64,000 nt of DNA from DLKC01 sp002478885 (GTDB taxonomy: Bacteria > Bacteroidota > Bacteroidia > Chitinophagales > Chitinophagaceae), in assembly GCA_046329585.1 (NCBI GenBank), contig JAXLUI010000003.1, positions 124,001-188,000 of the forward strand, read 5' to 3'. Each line of letters begins with the position of its first letter. The stretch's first letter is position 1. Shown piece by piece: positions 9,684 to 19,700 of the stretch. The notes below the pieces were generated by a model that searched no databases, was not told the DNA's origin, and worked only from the letters and a program-made list of their open reading frames with translations. A program made the translations under genes and the position numbers.

Positions 9684-9862
9684 GTTGTGTCACTCACTTA
9701 TACTGCAGAATACAAATCGGCAAAACAGCAGCTTGAAAGTGGCTAAGCATATTATAACTATGTAAGTCACTTTCGGGCTTTTCCTTTGCTCACCTGCGGA
9801 CCGTTGTACAAGAGTGCGACGCAACAGAAGCCGCCAATTACACCTGAGCCGGGCAACAAAAA
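9684..9862. repeat. Intergenic repeat, two inverted arms with right outer block
   Basis: This fills most of the 388-base gap between the divergent GH65 and histidine kinase genes. The left arm is the T-form GTTGTGTCACTCACTTATAC (9684-9703) and the right arm the C-form GTACAAGAGTGCGACGCAAC (9806-9825). The outer block AGCCGGGCAACAAAAAC is at 9847-9863. The 102-base spacer holds an imperfect hairpin of about 14 pairs at 9735-9774 (ends GAAAGTG and CACTTTC). Confidence 0.9.
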
Positions 9863-9978
9863 CTAATTTTCATCATCTATATGATTAATCTGTAAATTTA
9901 TTCGGCAGTAAACCCAACACTATTTATCCAGTATGCTTCCTTCAAAAACATATCCAATAAACTTAGCCAGAAAAACCG

Positions 9979-11703
9979 ATGTCTAACTACAAATCTATTT
10001 TTAACCTGAATTATATCGATGACAACAAACTTGTGCAGGTCCGCGGCCTTGCATTTTCGGTATTCGCGTTTACGGCAACACTCACAGCTCTTGTAATTGA
10101 CCTTTTTCTGCACATGTATGTAGTTGCGCTACTCGTGGGCATTACGTCGCTGGCGTTTCTTTCATGCATATGGTTTTGCCTCACAGGCAAACTCACTTAT
10201 TTTAAATTAACTGTTACATTGTTCATCAACGGGCTTATTTTTTTACTCAGTTATGCGCAGGGGCGGGAGACATTTGTGTTTCTTTACTACATACCTTTTA
10301 TTTTTTGTATTGCCTTTATAATGGATAGCAAAAAAAAGTATGACCCCGAATTATTCTTCTACGTAATCTTTTCCTGCTGCTGTGCATTTTTAAGCGTACT
10401 GTTTTCGCCGCAGCAGGGCAACTGGCAACTGATAGACAGGGAAAAGATACCTACCATTTTTCTTATAAACGTTTCCATCACCATTGCCATAACAGCTTTG
10501 TGCTCTCTTTCGATTATTTATTCTGACCGCTTTTTTCGCGATATACTTAACAGGAAAATAAATAAGGCGGAGATGGCGAGTATTCTGAAAAACAGGTTTC
10601 TTTCTGGCACGAGCCACGAATTGAGAACAGCAATTAATGGCGTAACCAGCGCATCGTATATGCTGCAATCGCAACAGCATCTGCAGGAGCAGGAAGAGCA
10701 GTTCAGAATTTTAAAATATTGTGCCGATCACATGATCAATATCGTGAATGAAATACTTGACTTCGATAAGATTGTTGCGGGCAAACTGGAGTTGTACCCA
10801 CGTGTTTTTAATATAAGCAAGTTATTACACGAGGCTCCATTACCTTTTATTGAGACCATTCGTGAAAAAAAGATTTCATTCAAAATTGAGATTGACAAAA
10901 ATCTCGACAACCGTTATGTAATAGGTGATGATTTCAGAATTATACAGGTTATTAATAACCTACTCGGTAACGCGGTAAAATTTACAGAAAAAGGCGCAAT
11001 ACAACTTACGGCAAGACTAATGGAGGAAGACGAGAGCGACATAAAATTATACGTATCGGTAAGCGATACGGGCATTGGCATTGCCGAAGAAAACATAGAT
11101 AAAATATTTTCTGAATACTGGCAGGTTTATAACGATAAAACGCTCACCAACAGGGGCACAGGGCTTGGTCTGAGTATTTCGAAAAACATACTGCAGCTTT
11201 TTAAAAGTTACCTGAAGGTGAGCAGCACACAGGGCGAAGGCAGTATTTTCTCTTTCTGTATCGACCTTAACAAGGTTTCTTTTGCGCATATACCTACTCC
11301 AAACGTTGAAGCACCTGTAAGCCATCTTGAAAACATGCAGGTGCTTATCGCCGAAGACGATCCCGTAAACATGATGGTGGCAACCAAAATTCTCGAATCG
11401 AGAAAAGCCGTCGTGTACAAAGCGACAAACGGGCAGGAAGTATTGGATCAGCTACAAAAAGTGAGTAAAATAGATTTTGTGCTGATGGACCTTGAGATGC
11501 CGGTGATGACCGGTTACGAAGCCATTTGCCAAATCAGGGAAAAATACCCCTTGCTGCCGGTTATTGCCTTTACCGCGGCAATAATGGATAAACATTTTGA
11601 ATCGCAACTATTAAAATCTGGCTTTAACGCCTGTATTGCAAAGCCATTTAAACCTGATAGTTTTTTCTCCAGGATTAATGATATAATGGCCACGAAGTCA
11701 TAA
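9979..11703 (+). CDS. Membrane hybrid histidine kinase with receiver domain
   Basis: A 574-residue sensor. Residues 25-185 form about five or six membrane segments without a large periplasmic domain. A short coiled linker leads to the dimerisation domain with the H-box SHELRTAIN (phosphoacceptor His213). The ATPase domain has N-box residues around NNLLGNAVKF (326-335), G1 DTGIGI (363-368) and G2 GTGLGL (393-398). A C-terminal receiver (455-570) has the acidic pocket E459/D460/D461, phosphoacceptor Asp504 (VLMDLEMP) and Lys555. The H-box has Ala where Pro is usual (HELRTPLN), which is tolerated in other kinases. There is no output domain or adjacent regulator, so the receiver probably relays phosphate elsewhere. 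It is divergent from the GH65 gene; the signal sensed is unknown. Confidence 0.9.
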   Translation: MSNYKSIFNLNYIDDNKLVQVRGLAFSVFAFTATLTALVIDLFLHMYVVALLVGITSLAFLSCIWFCLTGKLTYFKLTVTLFINGLIFLLSYAQGRETFVFLYYIPFIFCIAFIMDSKKKYDPELFFYVIFSCCCAFLSVLFSPQQGNWQLIDREKIPTIFLINVSITIAITALCSLSIIYSDRFFRDILNRKINKAEMASILKNRFLSGTSHELRTAINGVTSASYMLQSQQHLQEQEEQFRILKYCADHMINIVNEILDFDKIVAGKLELYPRVFNISKLLHEAPLPFIETIREKKISFKIEIDKNLDNRYVIGDDFRIIQVINNLLGNAVKFTEKGAIQLTARLMEEDESDIKLYVSVSDTGIGIAEENIDKIFSEYWQVYNDKTLTNRGTGLGLSISKNILQLFKSYLKVSSTQGEGSIFSFCIDLNKVSFAHIPTPNVEAPVSHLENMQVLIAEDDPVNMMVATKILESRKAVVYKATNGQEVLDQLQKVSKIDFVLMDLEMPVMTGYEAICQIREKYPLLPVIAFTAAIMDKHFESQLLKSGFNACIAKPFKPDSFFSRINDIMATKS

Positions 11704-11795
11704 CGCCGCAAACGCCGGCTGATTTATTTTTAAGCGGCTTTAAACCAGCACATCCAAACAAAATCATAACAGCTTTGCCCAAAAACCATTACAGC

Positions 11796-11815
11796 TTATT
11801 TGTTATTTTGCGTGC
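11796..11815 (+). promoter_or_regulatory. Promoter-like block shared with the paralogue at 20349
   Basis: The block TTATTTGTTAYTTTGCGTGC (Y is T here) lies 17 bases before the start of the SRPBCC/GyrI-like gene. The same block with Y as C lies 19 bases before its paralogue at 20349. It contains TTAYTTTG, one base off the Bacteroidota -7 consensus TAnnTTTG. Conservation next to two diverged coding sequences suggests a promoter element. Confidence 0.45.
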
Positions 11816-11831
11816 CTGTAAATAAAATTGA

Positions 11832-12767
11832 ATGAAGAAATTAGTGTTCGTATTAGTCTCAATGATTATACTGGCTGTTATTTGTATCTATGTTTTTATC
11901 CCTGGCACAATCAATGTATCTAAAATTGCCATTTCCCCAAGCACTGAAAATGGAACAGAACGAATGCTTGCCGACCAATCATCATGGATTAAATGGTGGC
12001 CTTCCAAAACCAGCGATGGTAACAACCGATATTACCTGAACGATTATTCTTTCTCCACGAACAGGCGTGTTGGCGACGATATAGAGATCATCATCACCAA
12101 TAAACAAGATAGTGTTGCAAGCGTCGTGAATGTTGTGCCCAAAGGCACCGACTCGGCCATATTTACGTGGAAATGCAAGCTTGAAACAAACTTAAATCCA
12201 TTCAACAGGTTAATGCTTTATTTCAAAGCTTCCGATATAAAAAAGAGTATGGATGAAATAACACCAAGCCTTTTGACATTCTGTTCAAACCAGGAAAACG
12301 TTTATGGTTTTAAAATAACCATGGACGTAATGACAGACACGTTGCTTATCACTTATAAAGCAGGTGTAAACGAATATCCCGATACAAAATATATTTACGG
12401 TTACATCGACCAGTTAAAAACATACGCTGCTTCGCAGGGAGCCATACAAACTGGCACACCGCTCATTCACCTTGAACAAATGGACAGCTCGCTTTACGGC
12501 CTGATGGTCGCTATCCCAATCGATAGGGAAATAAAAAGCCACGATGATTTTATTTTTAAACACATGCCGCATGACAACCTTCTCGTGTCGCCAGAAATAA
12601 AAGGCGGCGTAAATGAAGTGGCAAAAGCATACCGGTCGATGGTTAATTATATGACCGACTACCAACGCATTTCTCCCGGCATTTCTTTCATGTCGTTTAT
12701 AACTGACAGGGCCAACGAACCCGATTCTTTTAAATGGCGCACAAAAATTCTTTACCCTGTTTTTTAG
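11832..12767 (+). CDS. Membrane-anchored SRPBCC/GyrI-like protein, copy 1
   Basis: A 311-residue protein. Residues 3-25 are a single hydrophobic anchor. The following region (RMLADQSSWIKWWPS) resembles SRPBCC-type ligand-binding folds of Bacteroidota. The C-terminal half (about 155-311) resembles the GyrI-like/AraC effector-binding domain: a YPDTKYIYGYIDQLKTYAAS segment, GLMVAIPIDRE, and the ending SFITDRANEP then KWRTKILYPVF. There is no DNA-binding domain, so it would be a ligand-binding or stress-type protein facing the periplasm or membrane (inference). A paralogue at 20349 shares organisation, ending and upstream promoter block. It converges on an FG-GAP lipoprotein gene. Function unproven. 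Confidence 0.75.
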   Translation: MKKLVFVLVSMIILAVICIYVFIPGTINVSKIAISPSTENGTERMLADQSSWIKWWPSKTSDGNNRYYLNDYSFSTNRRVGDDIEIIITNKQDSVASVVNVVPKGTDSAIFTWKCKLETNLNPFNRLMLYFKASDIKKSMDEITPSLLTFCSNQENVYGFKITMDVMTDTLLITYKAGVNEYPDTKYIYGYIDQLKTYAASQGAIQTGTPLIHLEQMDSSLYGLMVAIPIDREIKSHDDFIFKHMPHDNLLVSPEIKGGVNEVAKAYRSMVNYMTDYQRISPGISFMSFITDRANEPDSFKWRTKILYPVF

Positions 12768-12826
12768 TGCCGCTTTTTATGTAAGATTATTTTTGATGCC
12801 CGGCAGCCATGCACGCATGAAGCATT

Positions 12827-12966
12827 GTTGCGTCGCACACTTGTACGCCAGAACAGGCATGAGTTTTTATTACTTATTCATTCAGTTTCTTCCAGAGATT
12901 GCTTTTACATGAGCGCTTCATTTAACCAGCAGCTCACAGCCCGACAGTGCAAGTGAGTGACACAAC
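12827..12966. repeat. Intergenic repeat, two inverted arms of different form
   Basis: The left arm is the C-form GTTGCGTCGCACACTTGTAC (12827-12846) and the right arm the T-form GTGCAAGTGAGTGACACAAC (12947-12966), so this copy is reversed relative to most mixed copies. The spacer is 100 bases. It lies between the convergent ends of the SRPBCC/GyrI-like gene and the first FG-GAP gene. Confidence 0.9.
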
Positions 12967-13007
12967 CGGCGACGCCACGAAGCTCAAAAGTCGGTTACCT
13001 TTTGCTT

Positions 13008-16000
13008 TTATTTCACCGGGGTGATAACCATAAGGCTGTCATTGTTTCGTGCAACAACATAAGCCTGTTTATTTGCAATACTGATTGACTTTATATGACG
13101 CACCTGGCCTGTTAGCGCAAGTCCGTTGAGGCCCTGGTATTCAAAATTGCCGCTCCCTTTGTTTACGAGAATGCCACCATAATCTGCATCGTACCGGCCA
13201 AGGCCAATATTATTATCATAAAAATTTCCAGCGGTTAGTATGTCAGGGAGACCATCGTGATTGGCGTCGATAACAACTGCATCTCTAATAGTTGACAATT
13301 GTGTTTGCCATGGCAAAGCTTTCATTTCAAAAGAAAAATTTCCCTTGTTGATGAGCAATGCGCTTTGAAAATAATCTGCGGTTAATATTTTACTATTGGC
13401 CAATTTCTGTGCGCCAAAAATATCGTCGAGCGAAGCTTTTGCAAAATCCTCTGCATATAAAAATTTCTTCTTAAGCTCGGGCATTTGATTCTCGACTTCA
13501 CCTATGCCCGCGAAACAAATCTCCTTGCCATTGAGATAATATGTAAGCACCTGTTCCTTTGTTCCATTGTCGTCGAAGTCGTTGTAATAAAGTCTTACAG
13601 GCTCTTTCGCCGATGCCTGCAAGCGACTGTTCAGGCCCAGGTTACCGGCAATAATATCAATATCGCCATCGTTGTCAGCATCAAAAGGGATGATGCAATT
13701 CCACCAACCTTTTGCGGTGTTCAATTCCTTTGTAGTAAAACTTGATCCATTGTTTATATAAGCGGTTATACTTCCCCATTCCGGCGCAACGAGTAAATCT
13801 TTATCACCATCCTTATCAATATCGAACCAAAGTGCAGCCGTAATAAAACCAGCATCGCCGATCTCCTTAGAGTATTGCGCCGTAACATCTTTGAACTTTC
13901 CGGTTCCATCGTTCAACAGAAGGTATGATGCCGGCCTTTTACCATACTCTTTTGGAACGGCCCTCGCCCCAACAAACAAGTCAACAAAACCATCGCCATT
14001 AAAATCGTAAGGCGCTACGCATGATCCTGTGAGAAAAATTCCGTCAAAGGAATGCTCTTCTTTCACCAGGTTTCCATTACCATCGTTCAGGTAAACACGC
14101 GGTTGCATATAAGCATCGTTGCCAAAATATTCATTGCCGCCACTGCATACAACCAGGTCGGTTTTCTTATCGTTGTTCACATCGACCCAGCATGCATCAA
14201 CATCTTCGTAAACGCTATCTTTATCAAGCGCGGGTTGTGGAGACCGCGTGAATTTACCCGGGGCTTGCTGCAAAAAAACAGCACTCTTTGTTCTTTTGGC
14301 CGAGCCTACAAAAATATCATCCAGGCCGTCGCCATTCATATCGCCAATAGCCAGGGCCGGGCCTTCGGTTGACACCATGTGAGGCATCAACGGCTCCCTG
14401 TCGAATTCAACAAAATCATTTTCTTGGTGCTTATAGTGAAGTTGCAACTGATCCGTTATATCGCTTAGTTTTGCCGTTTGCGGCTTATTGTAACGGTTAA
14501 AAAGCGCGTAATTAAATTGTGGTGAATTCTTTTTATAGCTCACGGCAGCAACTTTCCCTGTATCCGCCTGCCAGTTTATTTTCTCCAAAGAGTTATCGGG
14601 CCAAATAACGTACACAGAATCGGGCACTCGCTTTCCTATGGCAATATGAACAGGTATTTCCATACTGGAAAGAAAGCCGTGATTGGCATACTTTTCATAC
14701 GTATGAATGCTATCGCCAACGAATGCCAGCACTTTTGCGCCATTGGCATTAATGTTATATGCCGGGCCATTTAGTTTTAGTTCAAGAAAGCTGTTCCTGT
14801 TGAGATCGCTATGCTTGTTTTCGTATAACAATACAGGATCCTCAATATTGTTGACAACGACATCAAGATCGCCGTCGTTATCAAAGTCGGCATATACTGC
14901 CCCATTTGAATAGGTGCCAATATCATTTCCCACGGCACTTACTTCATCAGCAAACTTTAGCTGGCCTGTGTTCCTGAAAAATTTATTGGGCACTTTTATC
15001 TGCGGAAATTTGTCAATAAGTGCCATATCTTTTTCCGTCACACTGTTCATCCATATTTTCATTTGCAACTCGTCATTGGAAACATAGTTTATATAGTCAA
15101 TATCATTCAGGCGTTTGGGTATGCCGTTAGCTACGAAGATGTCTTTATATCCATCGTTATCAAAATCAAAAAGCAGCGATGACCACGACCAGTCTGTTGC
15201 CGCAATACCCGCATATAATCCGACCTCACTAAAGTTTCCGTTGCCCCTGTTGAATTGAAGATTGTTTCTTGTTTCCTGGAAGCCGTATCCATACTCCTGC
15301 TTTATACGCGAAATATCGTATTGATCTGCCCCACCCGACCTTTTAAGAATATAGGGGTCATACGGCAGCATGTCCAACGTCATAATCTCGGGTAAGCCAT
15401 CATTGGTAAGATCGGCCACATCAACTCCCATGGTGTATTGGCTTGTATGTTTCATTTCCGCACGGCTAACATCGTTAAAGGTGCCGTTGTGCTGGTTCAG
15501 GTACAGGTAATCATTCTCCTGGAAATCGTTACCGATATAAATATCAGGATAGCCATCGAGATTAATATCGGCCACACAAATGCCCAAACCATAACCAATC
15601 ACAGAACTGTTTATGCCGGTTGATGCAGTAACATCCTTAAAAATTCCATGATCATTATTATATATTCGATCGCCGGAAAGCTCATTCTTTTTTTGAAGCG
15701 ATTCAGTTCTCGATCCGTACGATCCATTCTGATGTAAGGAATGATTTAAAAGATACATATCAAGATCGCCATCCATATCGTAGTCGAGAAAAGCAGCCTG
15801 CGTGCTGAATCCAGAGAAATCGAGCCCCATTTGTTTTGATTCATCTTCATAAAACGGAATACCATTTTTTCCAATGCCTTTACAAATAAGAAACTGGTTG
15901 TGGCTGTTGAGTATTTCATATTTTCCAACACGGCAAACATATATATCAAGCAAGCCATCATTGTTAATGTCAACCACCGAAACACCAGTACTCCATCCAC

Positions 16001-16373
16001 CATCTTCTGGAATTTTTGCATCGGCGGTAACGTCTTTGAAATGAAGTTTTCCTTCATTCAAAAAAAGCTTATCGTCGCCCTGGTTTGAAGCGAAAAAAAG
16101 ATCAACCAGACCATCGTTATTAAAATCGCCGGCACCAACACCCGCACCATTGTAATAATACATGTAGTGAAACACGTTAAACTGGTTGGTTGGTGTAAGC
16201 CTATTGGAAAAATTCAGACCGGTTTGCTTGCTTTCCAGCGCTTCAAACATGAGCGGCCCTTGGGGTTCATTTTTGCATCCCGCAAAAAGTGAAGCAATGG
16301 CAAAAGCCTGCAAAAGCTGAACGATTGTAATGAGATAAATTCCAGTATATTTTTCGGTAATTCTTGTAAACAT
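13008..16373 (-). CDS. Giant FG-GAP/UnbV lipoprotein, subfamily A copy 1
   Basis: A 1121-residue predicted lipoprotein (lipobox LFAGC, Cys33). About residues 75-515 carry repeated calcium-loop motifs of FG-GAP/VCBS beta-propellers (DFNNDGLVDLFF, DINNDGLLDIYV, DYDMDGDLDMYL, DINLDGYPDIYI, DFDNDGYKDIFV and others). A UnbV/ASPIC domain follows at about 525-615 (NSFLELKLNGP, then NANGAKV, then VIWPDNS). A second set of propeller motifs covers about 660-1100 (DMNGDGLDDIFV, DFNGDGFVDLFV, DIDKDGDKDLLV, DADNDGDIDIIA). The layout is thus two propellers around UnbV. I start at the ATG at 16371-16373 because the 29 upstream residues are not signal-like. The closest relative here is the next gene, 16742-20164. 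It probably sits on the cell surface with SusC/D; a binding role is likely, enzymatic activity is unknown. Confidence 0.85.
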   Translation of the reverse strand: MFTRITEKYTGIYLITIVQLLQAFAIASLFAGCKNEPQGPLMFEALESKQTGLNFSNRLTPTNQFNVFHYMYYYNGAGVGAGDFNNDGLVDLFFASNQGDDKLFLNEGKLHFKDVTADAKIPEDGGWSTGVSVVDINNDGLLDIYVCRVGKYEILNSHNQFLICKGIGKNGIPFYEDESKQMGLDFSGFSTQAAFLDYDMDGDLDMYLLNHSLHQNGSYGSRTESLQKKNELSGDRIYNNDHGIFKDVTASTGINSSVIGYGLGICVADINLDGYPDIYIGNDFQENDYLYLNQHNGTFNDVSRAEMKHTSQYTMGVDVADLTNDGLPEIMTLDMLPYDPYILKRSGGADQYDISRIKQEYGYGFQETRNNLQFNRGNGNFSEVGLYAGIAATDWSWSSLLFDFDNDGYKDIFVANGIPKRLNDIDYINYVSNDELQMKIWMNSVTEKDMALIDKFPQIKVPNKFFRNTGQLKFADEVSAVGNDIGTYSNGAVYADFDNDGDLDVVVNNIEDPVLLYENKHSDLNRNSFLELKLNGPAYNINANGAKVLAFVGDSIHTYEKYANHGFLSSMEIPVHIAIGKRVPDSVYVIWPDNSLEKINWQADTGKVAAVSYKKNSPQFNYALFNRYNKPQTAKLSDITDQLQLHYKHQENDFVEFDREPLMPHMVSTEGPALAIGDMNGDGLDDIFVGSAKRTKSAVFLQQAPGKFTRSPQPALDKDSVYEDVDACWVDVNNDKKTDLVVCSGGNEYFGNDAYMQPRVYLNDGNGNLVKEEHSFDGIFLTGSCVAPYDFNGDGFVDLFVGARAVPKEYGKRPASYLLLNDGTGKFKDVTAQYSKEIGDAGFITAALWFDIDKDGDKDLLVAPEWGSITAYINNGSSFTTKELNTAKGWWNCIIPFDADNDGDIDIIAGNLGLNSRLQASAKEPVRLYYNDFDDNGTKEQVLTYYLNGKEICFAGIGEVENQMPELKKKFLYAEDFAKASLDDIFGAQKLANSKILTADYFQSALLINKGNFSFEMKALPWQTQLSTIRDAVVIDANHDGLPDILTAGNFYDNNIGLGRYDADYGGILVNKGSGNFEYQGLNGLALTGQVRHIKSISIANKQAYVVARNNDSLMVITPVK

Positions 16374-16528
16374 TGCGCTATAAATGCATTGACTTATGGT
16401 GTGCAATTTAGTGTTTAAACCATCAGGGATTTTACAATGACGTGTTTTATATTTTGTCAAAGCCTTCCTGGCTGAGATTTAGAAAATGCAGCTCTTTTTT
16501 ATGGGCACTACAACTCCATGGCATCTTC

Positions 16529-16742
16529 GTTGTGTCACTCACTTCAACGACGGAAATACTATCGACAAATTCATGAATTTTGTTAAGAAAAAGCAGGCTA
16601 GGCTGCGATATGAAAAAAGTTTTAAGTAAGGTTTTATTAATCGGGTTTTCGTATTGCCTTAAATTGATCATTAGTACTACTTCCGGTACAAGAGTGCGAC
16701 GCAACAACCGATGCCATGCGAAATCAAAGCCAGGCACAAAAC
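16529..16742. repeat. Intergenic repeat, two inverted arms with right outer block
   Basis: This occupies most of the 368-base gap between two FG-GAP genes; nothing else gene-like is seen there. The left arm is the T-form GTTGTGTCACTCACTTCAAC (16529-16548), preceded by GGCATCTTC. The right arm is the C-form GTACAAGAGTGCGACGCAAC (16686-16705), followed by AACCGATGCC. The outer block AGCCAGGCACAAAAC (16728-16742) runs up to the TAG stop of the gene at 16742. The spacer is 137 bases. Confidence 0.9.
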
Positions 16743-19700
16743 TATTTCTTAGCATACTTTATGATCATTGCGCTATCGCCATTGCGGGCGACAATGTATG
16801 CCTGTTGTTTGCCGATGCGAACCGGTGCGATATGCCTCGACTGACCTTTTATTGTTAACCCGTTTATTGCAGAAGCTTCAAAAAGATCGTTGCCTTTGTT
16901 GAGTAACACCGTCCCAAAATCGGCATCGCTGCGGCCCATTTCTATATTGTTTGCATAAAAATTTCCTCCCAGCAAAATATCCGGAAGCGAGTCGTTATTG
17001 GCATCAACTACCATTGCGGTTCGTAGCGACGAAAGCTGCGCCTGCCAGGGCATGGCCTGCACTTCGAACTGCATATTGCCCTTGTTAATGAAAATAGCAT
17101 TGGCCAGGTAATTTGCCTTGAACACTGCAGCATTCGATAATTTGTCTTTTGGAAAAATATCGCTTATTGATGCTTTTGCGAAATCGTCGGCGTAAAAATA
17201 TTTTTTCTTTATAAATGGCATCTGCCGCTGCAACTCATCTTTACTTGCAAACACGAGTTCTTTGCCCTGTACATAGGAAGTAAGCACTTGTTCATTTTTT
17301 CCGTTATCATCAAAATCGTTGTAATACATGCGCAGCGGTTCTGCATCGGAAGCCTTCAGCCTGTTGTTAAGGCCAAGGTTACCGGCCACGAAATCATAAT
17401 CGCCATCATTGTCCAAATCGACAGGCGTTATAAAATTCCACCAGCCGCTTTGTTGACCAATTACTTCTTTTGTAAAATGTCCTTTATCGTTAATGAACAT
17501 TGTTATTGGCCCCCATTGCAAAGCAAGCAATAAATCTTTGTCGCCATCTTTATCAATATCGAACCATTGCGCGTCTGTTACGAAACCAGCGTTGCCGAGT
17601 TCCTTCGCATAAGTGCTGGTGACGTCCTTAAAATGCCCTTTGCCATCATTCTGCAGCAGATAGGAACCGGGAATTTTTCCGTATTCCCATGGCACGGACC
17701 TGGCACCAATAAACAGGTCAACAAAACCATCGCCGTTAAAATCATACGGCACCGCAACCGACGCCGTGAGCCAGATGCTATCGAATGCATGATCAGCTTT
17801 TGTAAGCACGCCGCTGCCATTGTTTAAATACAGTCGCGGCTGCATGTACTCATCCTGCCCAAAATATTCGTTGCCGCCGCTTGCTACTACCAGATCGGTA
17901 TTACCGTCGTTATCTATATCTGCAAAGCACGCACTCACATCTTCGTAAATACTGTCATTATCGAGTGAAGGTTCTGCTGTCCGCTCAAATTTTCCCAAAG
18001 TGTTTTGAAGAAAGATTGCAGATTTCATATGCTTTGAGGCACCCAAAAAAACATCCTCAAGGCCATCCTTGTTTATATCTGCAACAGCAAGCGCCGGTCC
18101 TTCCTCGGAAAGCATTTGAGGTATTAATGCCTCCCTATTAAATTCATTAAAATCGTTCTCTTGATGTTTATAAAAAAGGCCTGTTAAAGCTGTTATATCT
18201 TCCATTGGCTTCGTGTGGGCCGTTAAGTGGCTACGCAATGCGGCATAATTAAACAGAGGCAAGTTTTTTCTGTATGAAACTTCAATAAGTGTGTCAGTTG
18301 TAAATGGCAAAGGCTGGTAGCTGCCATCGGGCCAAACCAACAACATTGAATCGGCCTTCACATTTTGTAGACCAATGTGTAACGGCGTTTCTATTGAAGA
18401 CATAAAACCATGCACTGGGAATTTTTCGTACGTACTCACGGAGTTGCTGCTATACACGATAACTTTTGAGCCCACAGCGTTGCCATTTTCCACCGGCCCT
18501 TTTAGTTTAACCTGCAGGTAGCTGTTCCGGGCCTTATCATTCGAGGTGTTTTTATACAACAACACTGGGTCGGAGATATCGCTTGTAACAATATCAAGGT
18601 CGCCATCGTTATCGAGGTCGGCGTAGACTGCGCCGTTTGAAAAAGTATTGATGTTGCCTGCAACGTTGGAGCCTACATCGATGAAAGAAGCATCGCGGTT
18701 ATTTTTATAAAATGCGTTGGGCAATTTTATTTCGGGGAAGTTATCAATCAGCGCCATGTCTTTTTCACTCATGCTGCGATCCTGTAATTTGGCTTGTATT
18801 TCTTCGTTTGAGATGTAATTGATATAGTCAATATCGGTAAGCCTTTTGGGAATGCCGTTCGAAATAAAAAGATCTTTCCATCCATCATTGTCAAAATCCA
18901 TCCACAGTGTGCTCCAGCTCCAGTCTGTAGCAAACATACCTGAGTACAAACCCACTTCACTGAAAACGCCATTGCCACGGTTTAATTGCAGGTTATTTCT
19001 TGAATACTGGTAAGAATACCCATATTTAATCTTCATGTTGAAGACATCAATTTTATCTTCTCCCATCGAGCGTTTTATCATGTACGGATCTGACGGAAGC
19101 ATATCAGCTGAAACAATATCCGGCAATGCATCGTTGTTTATATCGGCTGCATCAACGCCCATGCTAAATTCACTTGTATGCATCATCTCATTCGTCATAT
19201 CTTCCTTGAATGTGCCATTGTGCTGGTTGATATACAGGTAATCATTCTCGTGAAAATCGTTGCCAATATAAATATCCGGCCATCCGTCAAGATTGATATC
19301 AGCAACAACGATACCTAATCCATACCCGATTGCCGAACTGTTAATGCCGGTTTGTTTTGTTACATCTGTAAAATGCCGGTTACCATCATTTCTGAAAAAC
19401 TTGTCGCCGGAGAGCGGGTGATAAGTTCCAACAAAGTTTTTGCGTTCTGCAAATGTTCCGTTCTGGTGAACGGAATGATTCAAAAGAAACATGTCGATAT
19501 CTCCGTCATGATCATAGTCAAGAAAAGCTGCCTGGGTGCTAAATCCTGAAAAATCAAGGCCATAGTCTTTGGCTTCGTCTTCATAAATGGGCACGCCGTT
19601 TCTATCGAGGCCTTTGCAGATGAGCAATTGATTCCTGCTTTGCAGTTTCATGTAATTACCAACACGGCAGACGTATATATCGTTCAATCCATCGTTGTTA

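Noticed and set aside
10612..10635. Inactive histidine kinase because the H-box reads HELRTAIN
   Set aside because: His213 and all ATP-binding boxes are intact; only a proline is replaced, which does not abolish activity in known kinases.
16447..16755. Minus-strand frame of about 100 residues between two FG-GAP genes
   Set aside because: It spans both arms of the repeat and overlaps both neighbouring genes; no recognisable protein features.
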